From Hsuehochloa calcarea (Eukaryota > Streptophyta > Magnoliopsida > Poales > Poaceae): DNA of 64,000 nt. Within the stretch, counting starts at the first letter, position 1. Each line of letters opens with the position of its first letter. The notes beneath the pieces are model-generated. The model was not told the DNA's origin, ran no database searches, and was given only the letters and a program-made list of their open reading frames with translations. Position numbers and translations under genes: made by a program. Location of the stretch: assembly GCA_036346395.1 (NCBI GenBank), contig CM070599.1, forward strand, positions 25,597,232 through 25,661,231. Reading direction: 5' to 3'. Below are positions 1-12,299 of this stretch, one piece after another.

Positions 1-305
1 ACCCGGAGCATCCCGATGGGCGCTTGGGACTGCTGAGCTGGAGTCGGCCGCGGACCCCTCTGGCTCCCCCGTGGTGGCCTCGGAGGACCCGTTGCTTCTG
101 GCTTCGCGGTACCCTGGAGACCTTTCGGGGAGGCTCCCCAAAGGGGCATCTAGTGCCCTCCGGAGGCCCTTCAGGGTGCTCTGGGTCCTCCCCGAAGGGG
201 TGCCTGATGCCCCCTGGAGTGGGGGACCATTGTGCTCGTGGGTCGCGAGGTCTGTCCCACGGTCTTCGCCGGGTCGTTGGGGCCGGTGGGGCCGCCTCTA
301 CGATA
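1..305. other. GC-rich repeat-like segment at the window edge
   Basis: This GC-rich block ends sharply at about position 305, where AT-rich DNA begins. It holds an imperfect internal repeat of about 30 bases: CTCCCCAAAGGGGCATC near 136 recurs as CTCCCCGAAGGGGTGCC near 188. Open frames cross it, but none matches a family I recognise. The composition and sharp edge suggest the end of a transposable element that continues left of the window. This is inference. Confidence 0.3.
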
Positions 306-2310
306 ATTATTTTAGATGACAAACTAACATATTAAAATAATCTTTACTCAAGTGTTTGTACATTACAATATTCATAAATAAACGACACAACCTCTTCCAA
401 AAAAAGTGACTTGAATTATTTGCATACAAATTGTAAGTTTCAAATCAAAGAACTCAAATATAACTTCCCTATACACAATATTACTTATTCTTTGTACAAA
501 GTGTGCATAGTTGTATCACCAGTTCTCAAATCAAAATGCACTTTATACATGGCATAGAAAAGAAAGAAGTACGATCCAATATATTTTCTGTACACATTAA
601 CGTCCATGATCACAAGTTCACAACTACAAGTTCCACTAATTTATCTGAACTATCCATTTAGATCATCCAGGAGGATGGTTTAGGGTAAATGTACAAACAT
701 AGAAAGCTAAACAATTTTTTCATGATCAAGTAAGATAAGGAAATCATGTTAGTTAGCATTTACCGCCTTCACGCTTTCATAATTCCAATTTCACATTTTC
801 CCTTTACCAGCTTACTATGTCCAAATTGAAAGTTGTCCTCCGTTATAATTCCTAGCTCTGGTCCCTCCTTGGGCAGCTACTCTAGATCTGTTCCTCTCCC
901 CCAATCAGTGTCCTCTTTCATCTAGCGTCGTTCTATCTCAAGTCATTATCATCTGACCTCTCTCTAATGGATTTTTACCCCTTATCATGAAATAGGTTCG
1001 TGACAAAACTTTTGATTCACTACCAATTCAAAAGCAATAATGAGCCAATGAGGTTGCAACAAGATCTAGCTAATATCCAGAATGATTGTTATTATTAGTC
1101 AGCAATGCAATATTTTGCTACTATCTTTGCTGTTATTAGCCAAATTACTATAACACTAACATAAGACTATTCGAGAATGAATAGAAGGTATGTTGTAAAC
1201 ATGAGTTTTACTTGTTTGCCCCTGTAGGCAATTGAAAATAAACTCAATCAATGAAAACATGATGCATACATGGAAAAAGTCTGCTTACTGAATTCAACCG
1301 AATGTTCCAATATGCATTTTTTAATAGAATGTTCTAACAGTGAAATTAATAAATGTATGTTATGCTTACCGCTACGAGTCAAGCAAGAGTTTCTAAGAAT
1401 CCCCCATGTCTATTTTGCAACATCTAACTTTTCTTCACTCTAATTCTAAAACGTTCTAAGATAACAACTATTTTTTCTTCATTATATCCAATAATTCAGT
1501 TACACAAGTAGTGGCATGTAATATCGATCAGTTAGAGCAATAGTGGTATAGAAGTGAGCTATTTTTTATATTGAACAGAAACATTGTAAAATACAATAGC
1601 AATTAGAAAGATTGTGCTAGTATGATTGACACTGAAGAACCATATTGAATGGATCACAATCCTTGATGGCAATTATTGGATACACAATCAGACATCTATT
1701 TACCCATTACAATGCTACAAGTATACTTACATCAAGTAATTTGATGAAAGGAAAACATTGTAGGTCGGGTTTTTACCTGGAAGGAAAACATTGTAGGTCG
1801 GGTTTTTACCTGGATAGTAATGTGTAGTTTTCAGTCATAAGAAACCGGAAAATTGAGAATTCACTAACCATGTCAACAACTACCTATAACTGCAAATACA
1901 AAATATTATCCGAAAATAGTGATTTATTCTTTCAACAATATTTCATTAGCCATTGATGAAATAATGAGAGGTCACAATCAGTTGATACCACATATGTCTA
2001 CCACAAATCAAATAACCATCTTTTTTTTGCATGTATACTTCTAACTAAGGTCTTCACTTAAGCATCGCACTGCAGCAACTGGAGATCAGTACCTGCACCC
2101 TGAAATCTTTCTCAGCCTAGACCCTAATGAAGCACAAAACAATCATGGTTTTTTTCTTGAGGAGTAAAATGGGAGGAATAATCGGATGAATTGGGTAAAG
2201 CAGCATCGGCTGGTAAAGAGAAGGACACCATTTGAAACTTCTTGGTCCCAGGAGGCCACGAGAAGCAGTTACTACTCATAACCCCAAATTCAAATCTAAC
2301 TGTAGCCTAA
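306..2310. other. AT-rich intergenic or intronic DNA, nothing recognised
   Basis: About 2 kb of AT-rich sequence with no credible coding region, RNA gene or transposon end that I can see. It could be host intergenic DNA or intron. The only structured item is a short tandem duplication at 1748-1813. Confidence 0.5.
1748..1813. repeat. Perfect 33-bp tandem duplication
   Basis: Two adjacent identical 33-base units, 1748-1780 and 1781-1813, each beginning AAGGAAAACATTGTAGG and ending TTTACCTGG. Perfect identity suggests a recent slippage or repair duplication. Confidence 0.9.
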
Positions 2311-2315
2311 GTTCT

Positions 2316-5300
2316 TGTAGGACCCCAGATTTCTGCATCCGAATCCTCTGTGCAATCACTGTGCTATTCCTTGGATCAGTAGATAGCACTCCACAGGTTC
2401 ATTGCTGAATCAAACCATACATGGCGCGAAATTATTTCATTCATTAATTTACACATCAGAGTTTACATAGACCGCTTCGGGTCAGATTTTACAATAAGAG
2501 CCGGACAGGCCAAATGAATACATTACAAAAGATAGCGGAAGCAACAACGGAAGCAAAGAGGCGAGGGCTCATCTTACCGCAGTAAGTGATCGGGAACCTG
2601 TAGACGCCGATATTATCCGAAACTCAATAATATAGGAGGTACACAAGAACCGACTGAGTCGCCTAGACCGGGTGAGACTAGAACAAATAAGGACTAAACT
2701 ACGCTTCAACGATTCCTGGGTCTTCAGACTTCTGGATCCTTGTTGCAGTCGGCAGCTCCAGGGTTCCTGTTTCTGAGAGTTTGGGGAAAGAGCGAGGATG
2801 AGCACAACTACCGTGCTCGCGAGCCAACATACACAGATGCAATAATATACATGCAAGGTGTAACAAGGATGGCTCGGGTTCTTTTATTTGCGTAAAGCGG
2901 CAATTATAAATACAGATATTAGAAAATCCTATCACTTAGCATTTTAACAAAAACATGATTTTGTAAATAGAATATTTGTGCAATATTACTCACAGCAGAG
3001 GCTACCTCCACCTTATGCTTATTTTTGGTTGGGGCTATCCCCATATTATAACAATGCTGGATACGACGATCCAGGAAAAACTTAAAACCTCAGGCTAGGT
3101 GAGCCGACCTGGTTTTGTTGACCATCCGCAAACCTCGTGCTAGGTGAGCCGACTGGTTTGTGGACCATCTCCAACCTCGTGCTAGGTGAGCCACTGCTTT
3201 TCATTTCCACCCAACAAAGATTTTTGAAATAGAACTAACTCAAGTTAAGTTCCCATGTCCGCCTATGACCGTAGGCGCGGCTGTTTAAACAGTTTTTGAC
3301 TCTGCAGAGTTTGTACACTGTACCCACAAGAGACAATCATACTCGTTACCCCACATGATTCCGTAGTCATGTAGTTGAGCGATCGTCACAGTAACTTTTC
3401 GAACTATCTTGCCCCTTCCGTCATCTCACCCATATGGGGTTACGCCAGACGCAGCGGGATGTTCACCTCACGATCGAGTAGTTGAACGCGTGTCAACCTA
3501 CCCTCGGATCGCAAACTTCACCTTTTCTCGGTGTCCCTTTCAAGCCGGAACGCATCCTGTCACTTGCACATTCCCTCTTCCCCACCATGCGAGACGACAT
3601 TCAAGGTTTGATAATTTTACTAAGCCAAGTTGCACTTTGCAGACTTGTGGTTGTACTTGTTTTACAAGGGAGGTCATGACAAGATTAAGTCCTTAATCCA
3701 TCCAGACGGTTCATACCACATACCAATCATTCTCGTGCTCGACGGCACCCACCATTCTTTCCATCCGCCCGGATGTGGTATTAGCGCTTCGTGGTTTTGG
3801 AGAAGTGTAAAACAAATTAATTTAACCACTTCAGTCATCTACCCCAATGACTGCCCAAAACAATCTTTATGCTTAAAGGATGATGATTGGGGTGATCAGC
3901 ACCCCGGTACTCAAGCAAGGCTAGCATGGCACTTGAGTACAGACTATAACTAGTAAGTTACCATAATATTTACTAGGGTGACAAGGATCAGGGAATTCAA
4001 TTATCAAGGGCAAGGTATATTAATTACTTAACAATCAAGTTGGCATTTAGCTATCTTAAGATCATTTGACATACATTTGCATAAAAATTAAAGCATGCAA
4101 TTTGCTATTTTAAAAGAACATAATTTTGCATAAAACGTAGGATCAATATGATCAAAGTGTTGACTCGCCTGGGCTATGTTTACCGTGGCCTTGATCTTAC
4201 TCAAAGCCTGATTAGACAGAGGTTCGAATTCTTGGTCAGCGTCCTTGCTTGAATTCCTGGATCTGCTTGAGCCGTCGATTCTTCTGGACTTCTATTTCTA
4301 ATTAGGCAATAACGATTGAAAACCAAATAAATGCAAAGAATCCAAAAGACCAAATAAAACACAAGAGACTCAGAAAGATTACGGAGGACGGCTTGAGAGG
4401 AGGGTTGAGCGACATCAAATGTTTGATGAGTCAAACGACCGGGCCAGGCGAAAGGAGGAATGGCGGATAATGTCTGCCCGGAGGGATGATACAAAGGAGG
4501 GTAAGGTCGAATGAGCTGTTGCTGGAATGCTCTACTGCAAGTCTATCCTTCTTCAGGCGACAAAGCAGTTTAACTACTGGTTCTAAATCAAAACTAGGAT
4601 ACCCGATCGACACACAATCCAATGGCAATTCAATACCAATATCAGCTGCCAAAGTAATACTCAACGATTCAATTTCTGACAACACACCAATCCAAAAGAC
4701 AATACTGCTACTGAAGATTAAAGCTATCCCTAACAATCCGGATCACAACCAATTATTTAAGTTACTGCCGAAACACTTATATTGATGATCCATAACCACA
4801 GACAATTAAGCAATAATCAAACTTACTACCAGCAAAACGATTGATCCTAATGTACCATTTCTTAATCGCTGGATCGATTGCAACCTTATTGCTACCACTA
4901 CGATCCGGGAAGGTAACTACGAATCAAACGTTGACAATCGAAGCAGATGAATAACGATTGATCGCAATCTCTATGACACAACAACTCAATTGACGAAAAT
5001 CCAAATGTCGCGACTCAATCTAGAAAATCCAAATGCCAACTCTCAATCTATCGCCACATCAATCATATCGCTTTCAATGGCTAGACCAAACAACTATTGA
5101 CTTTGACAAATCAATTCACAACTACCAATTCAATCAATTTAGTTTGACGAATGACGAATAATCCACAAATGACTCCACCGCGGTTTTCACACATAATTCG
5201 AATACAACACATACATTTTCGATAACAATATCGATATTCACCAAACATCGCCATCGATATTTCAAATTACCAAATTATGCACATAATCAAATGCTAGATA

Positions 5301-6639
5301 CAAAACACCCATTATTGAAAACAATACCGATAAGTGAAACAACTATCAACACAAGCATCCAATACCAAAATTTCTAAATTACTAAACAAGTGTTCAAAAT
5401 ACTAGACACAAGGGTTACAATGCCAATCTTCCAACGCTGGACTTAACACACATTTCAATTGTCGAAACAAGATTACATATAAACCAGTCAATGATAAATT
5501 GCTTTCCAAAAACAAACACAATGATTCAATTATCCACTTATACAACACAGGTTCTAAATCATCCGAGCACACCATTTTGGCTGATAGATCACACCGACGG
5601 TCTTCATTTTGCCAGAACAATACACAACCAAATGCCAGAGCACAAATGAATCACAGCCAGCTACAAGGACTATTGTCACTGAAGTTCATTGCTGAACACG
5701 CTCACTGCCGCCACACCCTGGGCCTTCGGCCATGGAGAGAGCAAGGCAAGGGGGAAGGGGTGGCTCGGCCAAGGTGAGAGATGCACTGCGAGGGAGAAGG
5801 GGGGTGCACGGGCCGGTTTGACCCAGTGAGGCGGGCGCTAGGGCGGCTTGACGACGGGACTGGGGAGGAAAGGAGAGGGGAAGAGCAAGGGCACGGGGAG
5901 AAGGGGATGCTCACCGAGCGGCCGAGGAGGCGGCGGAGCCGGCCGGTCTGAGGTGGAGCTTAGGCGGCGAACCTTGGTGAGGCGAGGAGCCGCGCCGCGA
6001 CTGGTCAAGACGGGAGTCGCCACGGCCTCTGGTGCCGGCGGCGGGAGTAGCCGGGCGGTATGGAGTGCTTGGGGGAGACTCACCCGGGAGGAAGGAGAAG
6101 CAGAGAGGGGGCGCGGCTTATAGCCGGTGGAGGTGGTGGAGGAGGTCACGTGGGGGAAGCCGCAGGGTCACGGGCGGGCGAGGAGCGGCGCATGGGCCGA
6201 GGCGCCGACCGGGCGGCGCGACACGAGGGCGCGCAGAGGGGCTTGGCTCAAAGTCTGCAGAGGCGACATGGGCGACGGCGGATTCATGGGAGAGCCCACG
6301 GCGACGCGCCGCGTGGAGAGAGGAAAGGCGCGGGAGGGAGATGGAGCTGGCCGGCGAATCGGGCCGAGCCGAGCGCGCAGGGAGGAGGAGCGAAGGAGGC
6401 GGCAATGGAAAGACGGCGGCGACGGCGAGACGGAGCGGGAGACAAAGCGCGACGGAGCAAGGAAGAGAAAGAAAGGCGCGCGAGCGAGAGAGGAGGGAGG
6501 CGAGTCGGCCAAGCAAGCGGAAGGATAAGGGAGAGAGAGAACGGGCGAGCGGGCGGGAGCGAGGAGGGAAGAGATAGCGGCCTACCGGCAAGTGGGCGCC
6601 GAGAGAGAGATAGAGATTTTTTTTAACCCGGATGTTACA
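2316..6639 (-). mobile_element. Solo LTR of a chromovirus (Ty3/gypsy, Tekay/Del-like), copy A
   Basis: The element reads TGTAGGACCCC at its left end and ...GATGTTACA at its right end. It is flanked by the 5-base TSD GTTCT at 2311-2315 and 6640-6644, with no internal retroelement genes: the signature of a solo LTR left by LTR-LTR recombination. It aligns in order with the LTRs at 21692-25500 and 32199-35461, including the blocks near 2340-2520 (AGTAGATAGCACTC, TAGACCGC, GCGGAAGC), near 2790 and near 3300-3320. Minus orientation follows from those copies and from a TATA-like CTATAAGCC on the minus strand near 6116. The GC-rich block at 5840-6600 lies near the LTR start on the minus strand and is probably promoter or leader DNA rather than a gene. 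At 4.3 kb it is long, as is usual for the Tekay/Del lineage. Confidence 0.88.
3086..3200. repeat. About 43-bp imperfect tandem repeat inside solo LTR A
   Basis: Nearly three successive units begin AACCTC and contain GCTAGGTGAGCC followed by a GACCATC-type segment. Equivalent arrays are not evident at the corresponding place in the other two LTRs of this family in the window. Confidence 0.75.
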
Positions 6640-6844
6640 GTTCTTGCGCTTAACTAACGAAAAAGAACACAAATGTGAGATTTTTCAGCATGGAATCCAG
6701 CAATTAAAGGAATTCAGAATAGAAAAGTACAACTCGAAGTCCTGAACAAGACAAGAAGACAATAGAAACATATTAAGATTCAAACTGAAGAACACAAGAA
6801 GACCGACAAATTTGAAAGGCCAAAACAAAATTTATCTGGTGATG

Positions 6845-7140
6845 TGCAAATTCATGGTTTTGACGGTGGTGGAGTTGCCCCTGTAAACCACCTTGTAGCT
6901 GTTTCCCCGATCACGTTCTCGGCGACGAGGCCGTTGGTGGCCTCCTCCATCTCCCGGCATGTGTACCGCCTCCCCTACCTGCGCTGCGACACCTCAGACT
7001 ACGTGTCGATGTTGCCACCACGCCACCTCAGACTACGTGTCGTTGTTGCCACCGCGCGCTCTCGATGTTCCACTCACGAGCACGCTCTCGCCACTGCTCG
7101 TCGCTGTCTCAGCAGAGGCATACTATGAGCAGGAGGATGG
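6845..7140 (-). pseudogene. Receptor-like protein kinase fragment, broken
   Basis: On the minus strand, 6973-6903 translates to a block containing YTCREMEEATNGLVAENVIGE-like sequence. This is the hallmark entry into the kinase N-lobe of plant receptor-like kinases of the At3g59110/At2g42960 type (usual form W/RYTLRELEEATNGL..ENVIGEGGYG). Just downstream, 6900-6854 gives NSYKVVYRGNSTTVKTM in another frame, matching the glycine-rich loop and the Val-Ala-Val-Lys strand, so a frameshift separates them. The glycine loop itself is damaged. A SEV motif upstream, expected before the block, is preceded by an in-frame stop. The rest of the kinase domain is absent to the left, where the sequence runs into a solo LTR at 6639. 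The gene's upstream part was cut by the solo LTR at 7141. Family identification rests on motif memory only. Confidence 0.55.
6990..7055. repeat. 34-bp tandem duplication in the kinase fragment
   Basis: The unit CACCTCAGACTACGTGTCG plus a TGTTGCCACC tail occurs at 6990-7023 and again from 7024 with few differences. It duplicates the codons just before the conserved kinase block and adds to the evidence that the gene is not under selection. Confidence 0.8.
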
Positions 7141-10100
7141 TGTGAGAACCCGGAAAATCGGACTAATCTAATTAATTTTAATAGCTGGTTAGCAGTAAAT
7201 AAAAATTTTCTGAACTCAAGTAATACAAGAATTTATTACATCAAAACAGATCATGTTTTACAACTTTGAGTATATTACAAAAATATTAAATTAAAATCTT
7301 GCATTGCATATCGCTGAAGTCCTCCTTGAAGCATGGTTCGTCCATCGCCGTCCAGTCAAACCGTCTTCCTCGACTCAATCCGAAATTCCATTCCCAGCTC
7401 CATTGTCCGCTAATCAACCATAAGACCATTAGCAGTTCAAAAACTATAGAATAGAGTTAGAATAAAGTAGTTTGCCGTCAGAGTACCGTAGGAATCATCG
7501 CGGTACCCAGATCGACCTAGACTAGCCGGCACCCTGAGTACCGCGACTACCCAAACCAATCTGGGTTAACCGGCATCCTGTTTTTCAAGTCACCTAGGCT
7601 AACCCAAATCAGTCGGCACCTGGATACTCACGATACCTAGACCAACCTAAGATAATCGGCACCGTCTTATTTCCGTAGGTTTCATCATTCGACATTTTCG
7701 AATCCAACAACTACGAATATCAGATTGCCTCGATTGCAGAGAATCCCTCACATAGTGAATTGCCAGTCAATTGACCAAATTGCCCTCAGCCCAAAAACAT
7801 CTAGGGAGAGCCAGCCGGTGAGCACAAGGGCATAGTGGTCATTAACAAGCCCCCAGCCAAGACATCCAGATTCACCCCCCCAGCCGAGATGCATCCCCCC
7901 ACACAAAGCCAGAACACAAGGCCACACCCACACTGCCAGAAGCTCAAGCAAACTCACAGCCAAACACAACTCCATTTCCCACCTCCAGATCCCCATCCAT
8001 CCAGCCGAAGGAGGAGGAGGGCAAGATGGCAAGACCACAAGGCCAAGGGTGTCAAAGTTGGCACCAGGAGGAGGAACCACCAGGGAACCAGGGAGCCAGG
8101 AGCAGAAGAAGAGGGGAGCACCAGCACAAGACCGACACTGCCACCCTTTTCTCCCAACCCAGAGTCATCAAGAGGTAACACCATTCATACATCAATTTGA
8201 ACTATCCACTACACAAGTAGCAACCACACCACAGCCTCACCATCATTCATTCATGCCATTCGCACATATCACCAGATCTCAATAGCATCAAAGTATAGCT
8301 TTCAGTTCAGCCCATCCCAGAGCAGTAGGGAGAGGAGTAGAAGGAGATTAGGATGAGATCTTGCCTTGGTAGCAACCAAAGCCAGGCATTTCCCCCGCCT
8401 TCAGTGGCAAACCGAGCCAGCACCCACCACCTCCAATCAGTATCCACGAGCATGCATACATAATCACTAACTAGCATTAGTAATGGATTCAACTAGATCT
8501 GCTAAAAATCAACATAACTGAAATCAAACTAGAACGGGTGAACCAAATCTGGTAGTAGGCCGAGCCGGGAGTGGGCTCAGGACCCAGGGGAGAGGACCGA
8601 GAGCGGGAGGCCAAGCGCCGGGCCGGATCTGGGGAGCCCAGGGCGGCCGGCGGCCGGAAGGCCGAGCCGTCGTGCACCGGACCGGGAGGAGCCGAGGGAG
8701 GGGACTCGAGAGCGGTGGCGCTTAGGCAGCACAAGGCCAGAGGAGCTAGCTAGGAGGAGAGAGCCGAGGCGACCGGGCGAAGCGCATGGCGGCGCCCAGC
8801 CATCCGGCCGCGCTCGGGTGATCGAGGAGGCGCGAGAGAACCGAGAGAGAGAGAGATCTGGGGCCGGCGACCGAGGGGAGAAGGAAGAGGAGGCGGACTG
8901 AGGCGCAGGGCGCCGAGGGGAGGAGAGCAAATGAACCGGCCAGGAGCCGAGGGAGGAGCGCAGCAGCGCTGGCGACCGGGCGCAGCGCCGGCCGAGCTGG
9001 TGGAGGCGACGCCAGGAGGAAGAGAAGAGAAATAGCCAGGGAGAGAGGAAGAGAAAGGCGGAGGAGAAAGGATAAGGAGAGGAGAGGCAGAGGGGAGCAT
9101 GGGCGTCGACAGAGAGATGAGGGGAGAGGAAGAGAGAGTCGGCAGGGTGTGGTGTCGGCCGGGATTAGGTTTAGGGTTAGTATAGGGGTAGTTTAGGGGA
9201 TAGAGATTAAGGGAAAAAGGGAAATTGGGAATTAAGTAATGAGTTGATCCGGTAGTTTTGTGTAGGAAAATTAAGTAGGGGAAAATTTAGGAAAATCAGC
9301 ATAGCTTGTATTTATTCAATTAATTAGAACCACTCCATTGGTGGGTACAAAGGCATTCTTAGTAGCGAGAACCCGGATAAATTCGTGTAGGCGTAGCGAA
9401 CCGTAGAGCGACTTTAGTGGGAGAATGCTAACTGGGTCGGGATTCGGAAAATATTTGTAAAATGAAATTGGCTAACCAATAGGAGTTGCAGTAGCAGTTT
9501 ATTCGTATAATATCACATAAAACCACTAAGTAGTTGCTTAATTATTTATTACTCTCATCGTCGTATAATTGCAGCAGATGAGCCGACACTTGCAGGTGTA
9601 GTTGGTATAGATTTCATCGACGACGATCTTTTCTGCAATTCTGAAGGCAAGCGATCCTCTTGAACATCAATATAGCTATTTTAAATGTAAACCATATATT
9701 GTTGTATTAGATGTATTGCATCAAAATTTATTTCCCAAACTCAAATCAAATGATTGAGAAGATTATGAACGAGATGAGAAAGATGAAAGGAAATATGATA
9801 ATATTATGATATGGCTGGTAAAGGGGGCCAGGGCAGGGGAAGAAAATGAGAAAAAGATGATAATGATGAGGTAAGAGGTGGGACCCCTTTACATATGGTT
9901 ATAATATAAGGACCAACAAAACTCTTACTCGGTCAGAGGCCGTAAAATTAGTGCCAACCATTTTCCCGTTTCGGCGGGCAGAAAATGCTACCTGGTTACG
10001 TGATTATGCTTTCCACAACGGGTAAGTAATAGGTGTGAGTGTGTTGGAGTAACCCCGAGATGGGGAGGCGCTATAGCTCTAAGGTGGAGTGTTGGGTGAA

Positions 10101-10950
10101 GGTGAGTCCGGCCCAACCAACATTACCAGAACTCGGTGTGAAGATGAGTTCGGCACCGATGGAACGTAATGGGTGGAAAAATTAATCACGTAACCTGGAA
10201 AACGTTCTGTATTCTGAACTTGAACCCGCATCAAAGGAAATGCTGGGGACCTAGTTCATTTTAGAGTTCAGAATAGCTATGGGTAAAGTGGTACAAGCCT
10301 GCGCAGTGCTATACAAATCATGAATTCATGCCAGTCTCCTGGATTGGAGTCTACGGGAACCACCAGGGTCTATCTTCTCTCCGAGTGGCAAGTAGTGTTT
10401 TCAGCATAAAATTTGCCACCATTGTTTTAATGATTTATTTTCAGAATGAAATGAGATAGAAAATGTGATACAGACAGAGATGAGTCATACAGTGCATTTG
10501 TTGCTATTAATGCTTGCTGAGTACATCTGTACTCAACCTTGTTAGTATTCTCCTTTGTAGATTTTAGTTCGGTCGGGAAGTATCCCGAGTGGACGAAGGA
10601 CATGCAGGTATCGAAGACACCGCAGGAGGCTATAGCGCTGACTGCGAGGAGCAGGGTGAGAGGGGCATTTTATTCAGCAGTTGGGACGACTAGAAGTTGG
10701 ATGGTGCAAGGAAGGCAAGATAAGGGACTTGGTCCCAATTCTTTTGTCAGTTTTGTAATTTACTATTTGTAAAGAACCTTAGTCTTGCGTGGTTAACTGT
10801 CGTAATAAAGAACAGTTTCCACCTTATTGTTCTGCTGCGTACTCTGATAATGGCTTGCTATTCGTCGGAGCGGTGTTCTACCGAGCAGACGAATAGTTAT
10901 CCGTGTGCCTAAGTGTGATTACCCCTGGGGTAATGACACGGGGCGTCACA
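7141..10950 (+). mobile_element. Solo LTR, chromovirus-like, possibly mosaic
   Basis: The element begins TGTGAGAACCCGG and ends CGGGGCGTCACA. The TSD GATGG sits at 7136-7140 and 10951-10955, and no retroelement genes lie inside. The right part matches the plus-oriented solo LTR at 57305-60578 in order: a GATGAGCC..GGCAAGCGATCC stretch near 9570-9650, TGGGTAAAGTGGTACAAGCC near 10280, and GAGTACATCTGTACTCA near 10519, about 430 bases before the LTR end. That sets the orientation as plus. The left part (7141-9200) has a purine-rich GC block (8570-9130) of the polarity seen in the minus-oriented LTRs here, so the orientation of that half is uncertain. It has landed in the kinase pseudogene region. 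Confidence 0.82.
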
Positions 10951-10955
10951 GATGG

Positions 10956-11789
10956 CGAGGACGGCCGCGGCGGTGCTGGAGATTTGGAAACCATGCGCTC
11001 AGGAAGCCGACACTGCACACGGACACCATTACCACTTCTTCGTCATGGAGATCCGGTCGAATCTGAGACGCCATCTCCAGATCTGGTAGGATATAGCTCG
11101 GGAGGCTAGTGTGTGGCCATCTTCAGTGGCAGAGAGGGGACTTGGGAAGAGAGGATGCGGAGGGCGAGCTCGGCTGGTGACGATAAGGGAAGGAGGAGGT
11201 GGAAGTGTAGAGTACACCGGTGAGGGGGCGGCAATGGCGATGTGCATGAAGGAGGCGAAGGCGGAGGAGGAGGCACGGGAGGAGCAGGATGCGGTGGTGA
11301 CATGAGAAGGGCATTGGAGGAGGCGAATAGAGAGTAGTTTTGGCACACTTTTAATAGTTAAGAAAACGAGTAGACGACCCTTATATATGATCATCGGTGT
11401 GTACTAGAGCTAATTGTAGGTGCATGCATTTCACAACACATGAGCTAGGTTAGGTAACGAAAGTTTCCTTCCTATCACCAGTAAGATTAGGTGATTAAGA
11501 AATCTCTTAACAAAGCTAGCCGCCTAGCACTAGTTTATGTGGAGCAATATATTATTGTTTAATTCACCCTATTTTTTTCTTGGAAAAACACGAACCAATC
11601 CTCCAAGACCAACAGTGCTTGCATGGTACTATTTTCGTAGTGTACTTTAATCACTAGCCAGCCACAACCGGGCCAACACCTGTACAATTTCACGGCACGT
11701 CTCGTTGGCGTTTCTCTCGCTTTCCCGTCTCGCCTTCCGCTTTCGGTGGAATACGGATAATGCTCGAGCCCATACGTCCAAAGCCAGCC
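10956..11789. other. Host DNA between a solo LTR and copia-1, no supported gene
   Basis: This stretch continues the kinase-bearing host segment once the solo LTR is removed. It contains pyrimidine-rich minus-strand open frames (11029-11394) of low complexity and no recognisable domain. It might include upstream sequence of the kinase pseudogene, but nothing in the translation supports that firmly. The last 5 bases before copia-1, AAACC, are that element's TSD. Confidence 0.4.
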
Positions 11790-11794
11790 AAACC

Positions 11795-12076
11795 TGTTGA
11801 GTAACCGTCGCTGGCGAGTCCAGTCCGAACGGGTACCTCGTATACAATGATCAGAATCGTAAGAACGATGAAGAACACAAGAACACAACAGTAGAATAAA
11901 CACAGAGATATGCGGGACTTCAGGGTCTGCTTTATTGCTTCGGATCAATTAGGGTTACAATGAGAGGGTGACCTCTATTTATAGACTACGGATGAGGAGT
12001 TCAATTGGGCCAGACTCTCCGAGTCCTCGGCTCAGATCGGGCCAGACTCTCCGCAGTCTCCGGTCCCGGCTTAACA
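11795..12076 (-). repeat. copia-1 left (3') LTR
   Basis: Begins TGTTGAGTAACCG and ends CCCGGCTTAACA. It carries a minus-strand TATA box (TATAAATAG, about 11975-11984). It differs from the right LTR by scattered substitutions and small indels, so the insertion is not recent. Confidence 0.92.
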
Positions 12077-12299
12077 CTCCCCTTGAACACTCATCCAATA
12101 TGTTCATGTCTCGTCAAAACTCCATAAAAACCCGATGGGAAAAATTTGGAGAAAGAGTACATGTCATGTGTTCTCACGTGTTGCATGAATTGCCTCATCA
12201 AAAACCTTAGCCGAGAAACTTGGGAAAACTCGTAAGGAAAAAGAGTACAATCCACCCAATTTCATTTAATCTCCGGGATTTATTCTTTGGGTACTTGAT

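Noticed and set aside
6032..6672. Long overlapping open frames on both strands (up to 188 codons)
   Set aside because: They lie in the GC-rich promoter or leader block of solo LTR A, are Arg/Gly/Ala-rich in every frame and show no domain. Open frames are expected by chance at this composition.
8571..9100. Open frames of about 115 codons on the minus strand
   Set aside because: Low-complexity Ser/Pro/Arg-rich translations of the GC-rich block in the solo LTR at 7141-10950.
10518..10537. Palindrome GAGTACATCTGTACTC as an operator or regulatory site
   Set aside because: The same GAGTAC..GTACTC block occurs at the matching place in the LTR at 57305-60578, so it is a conserved LTR feature.
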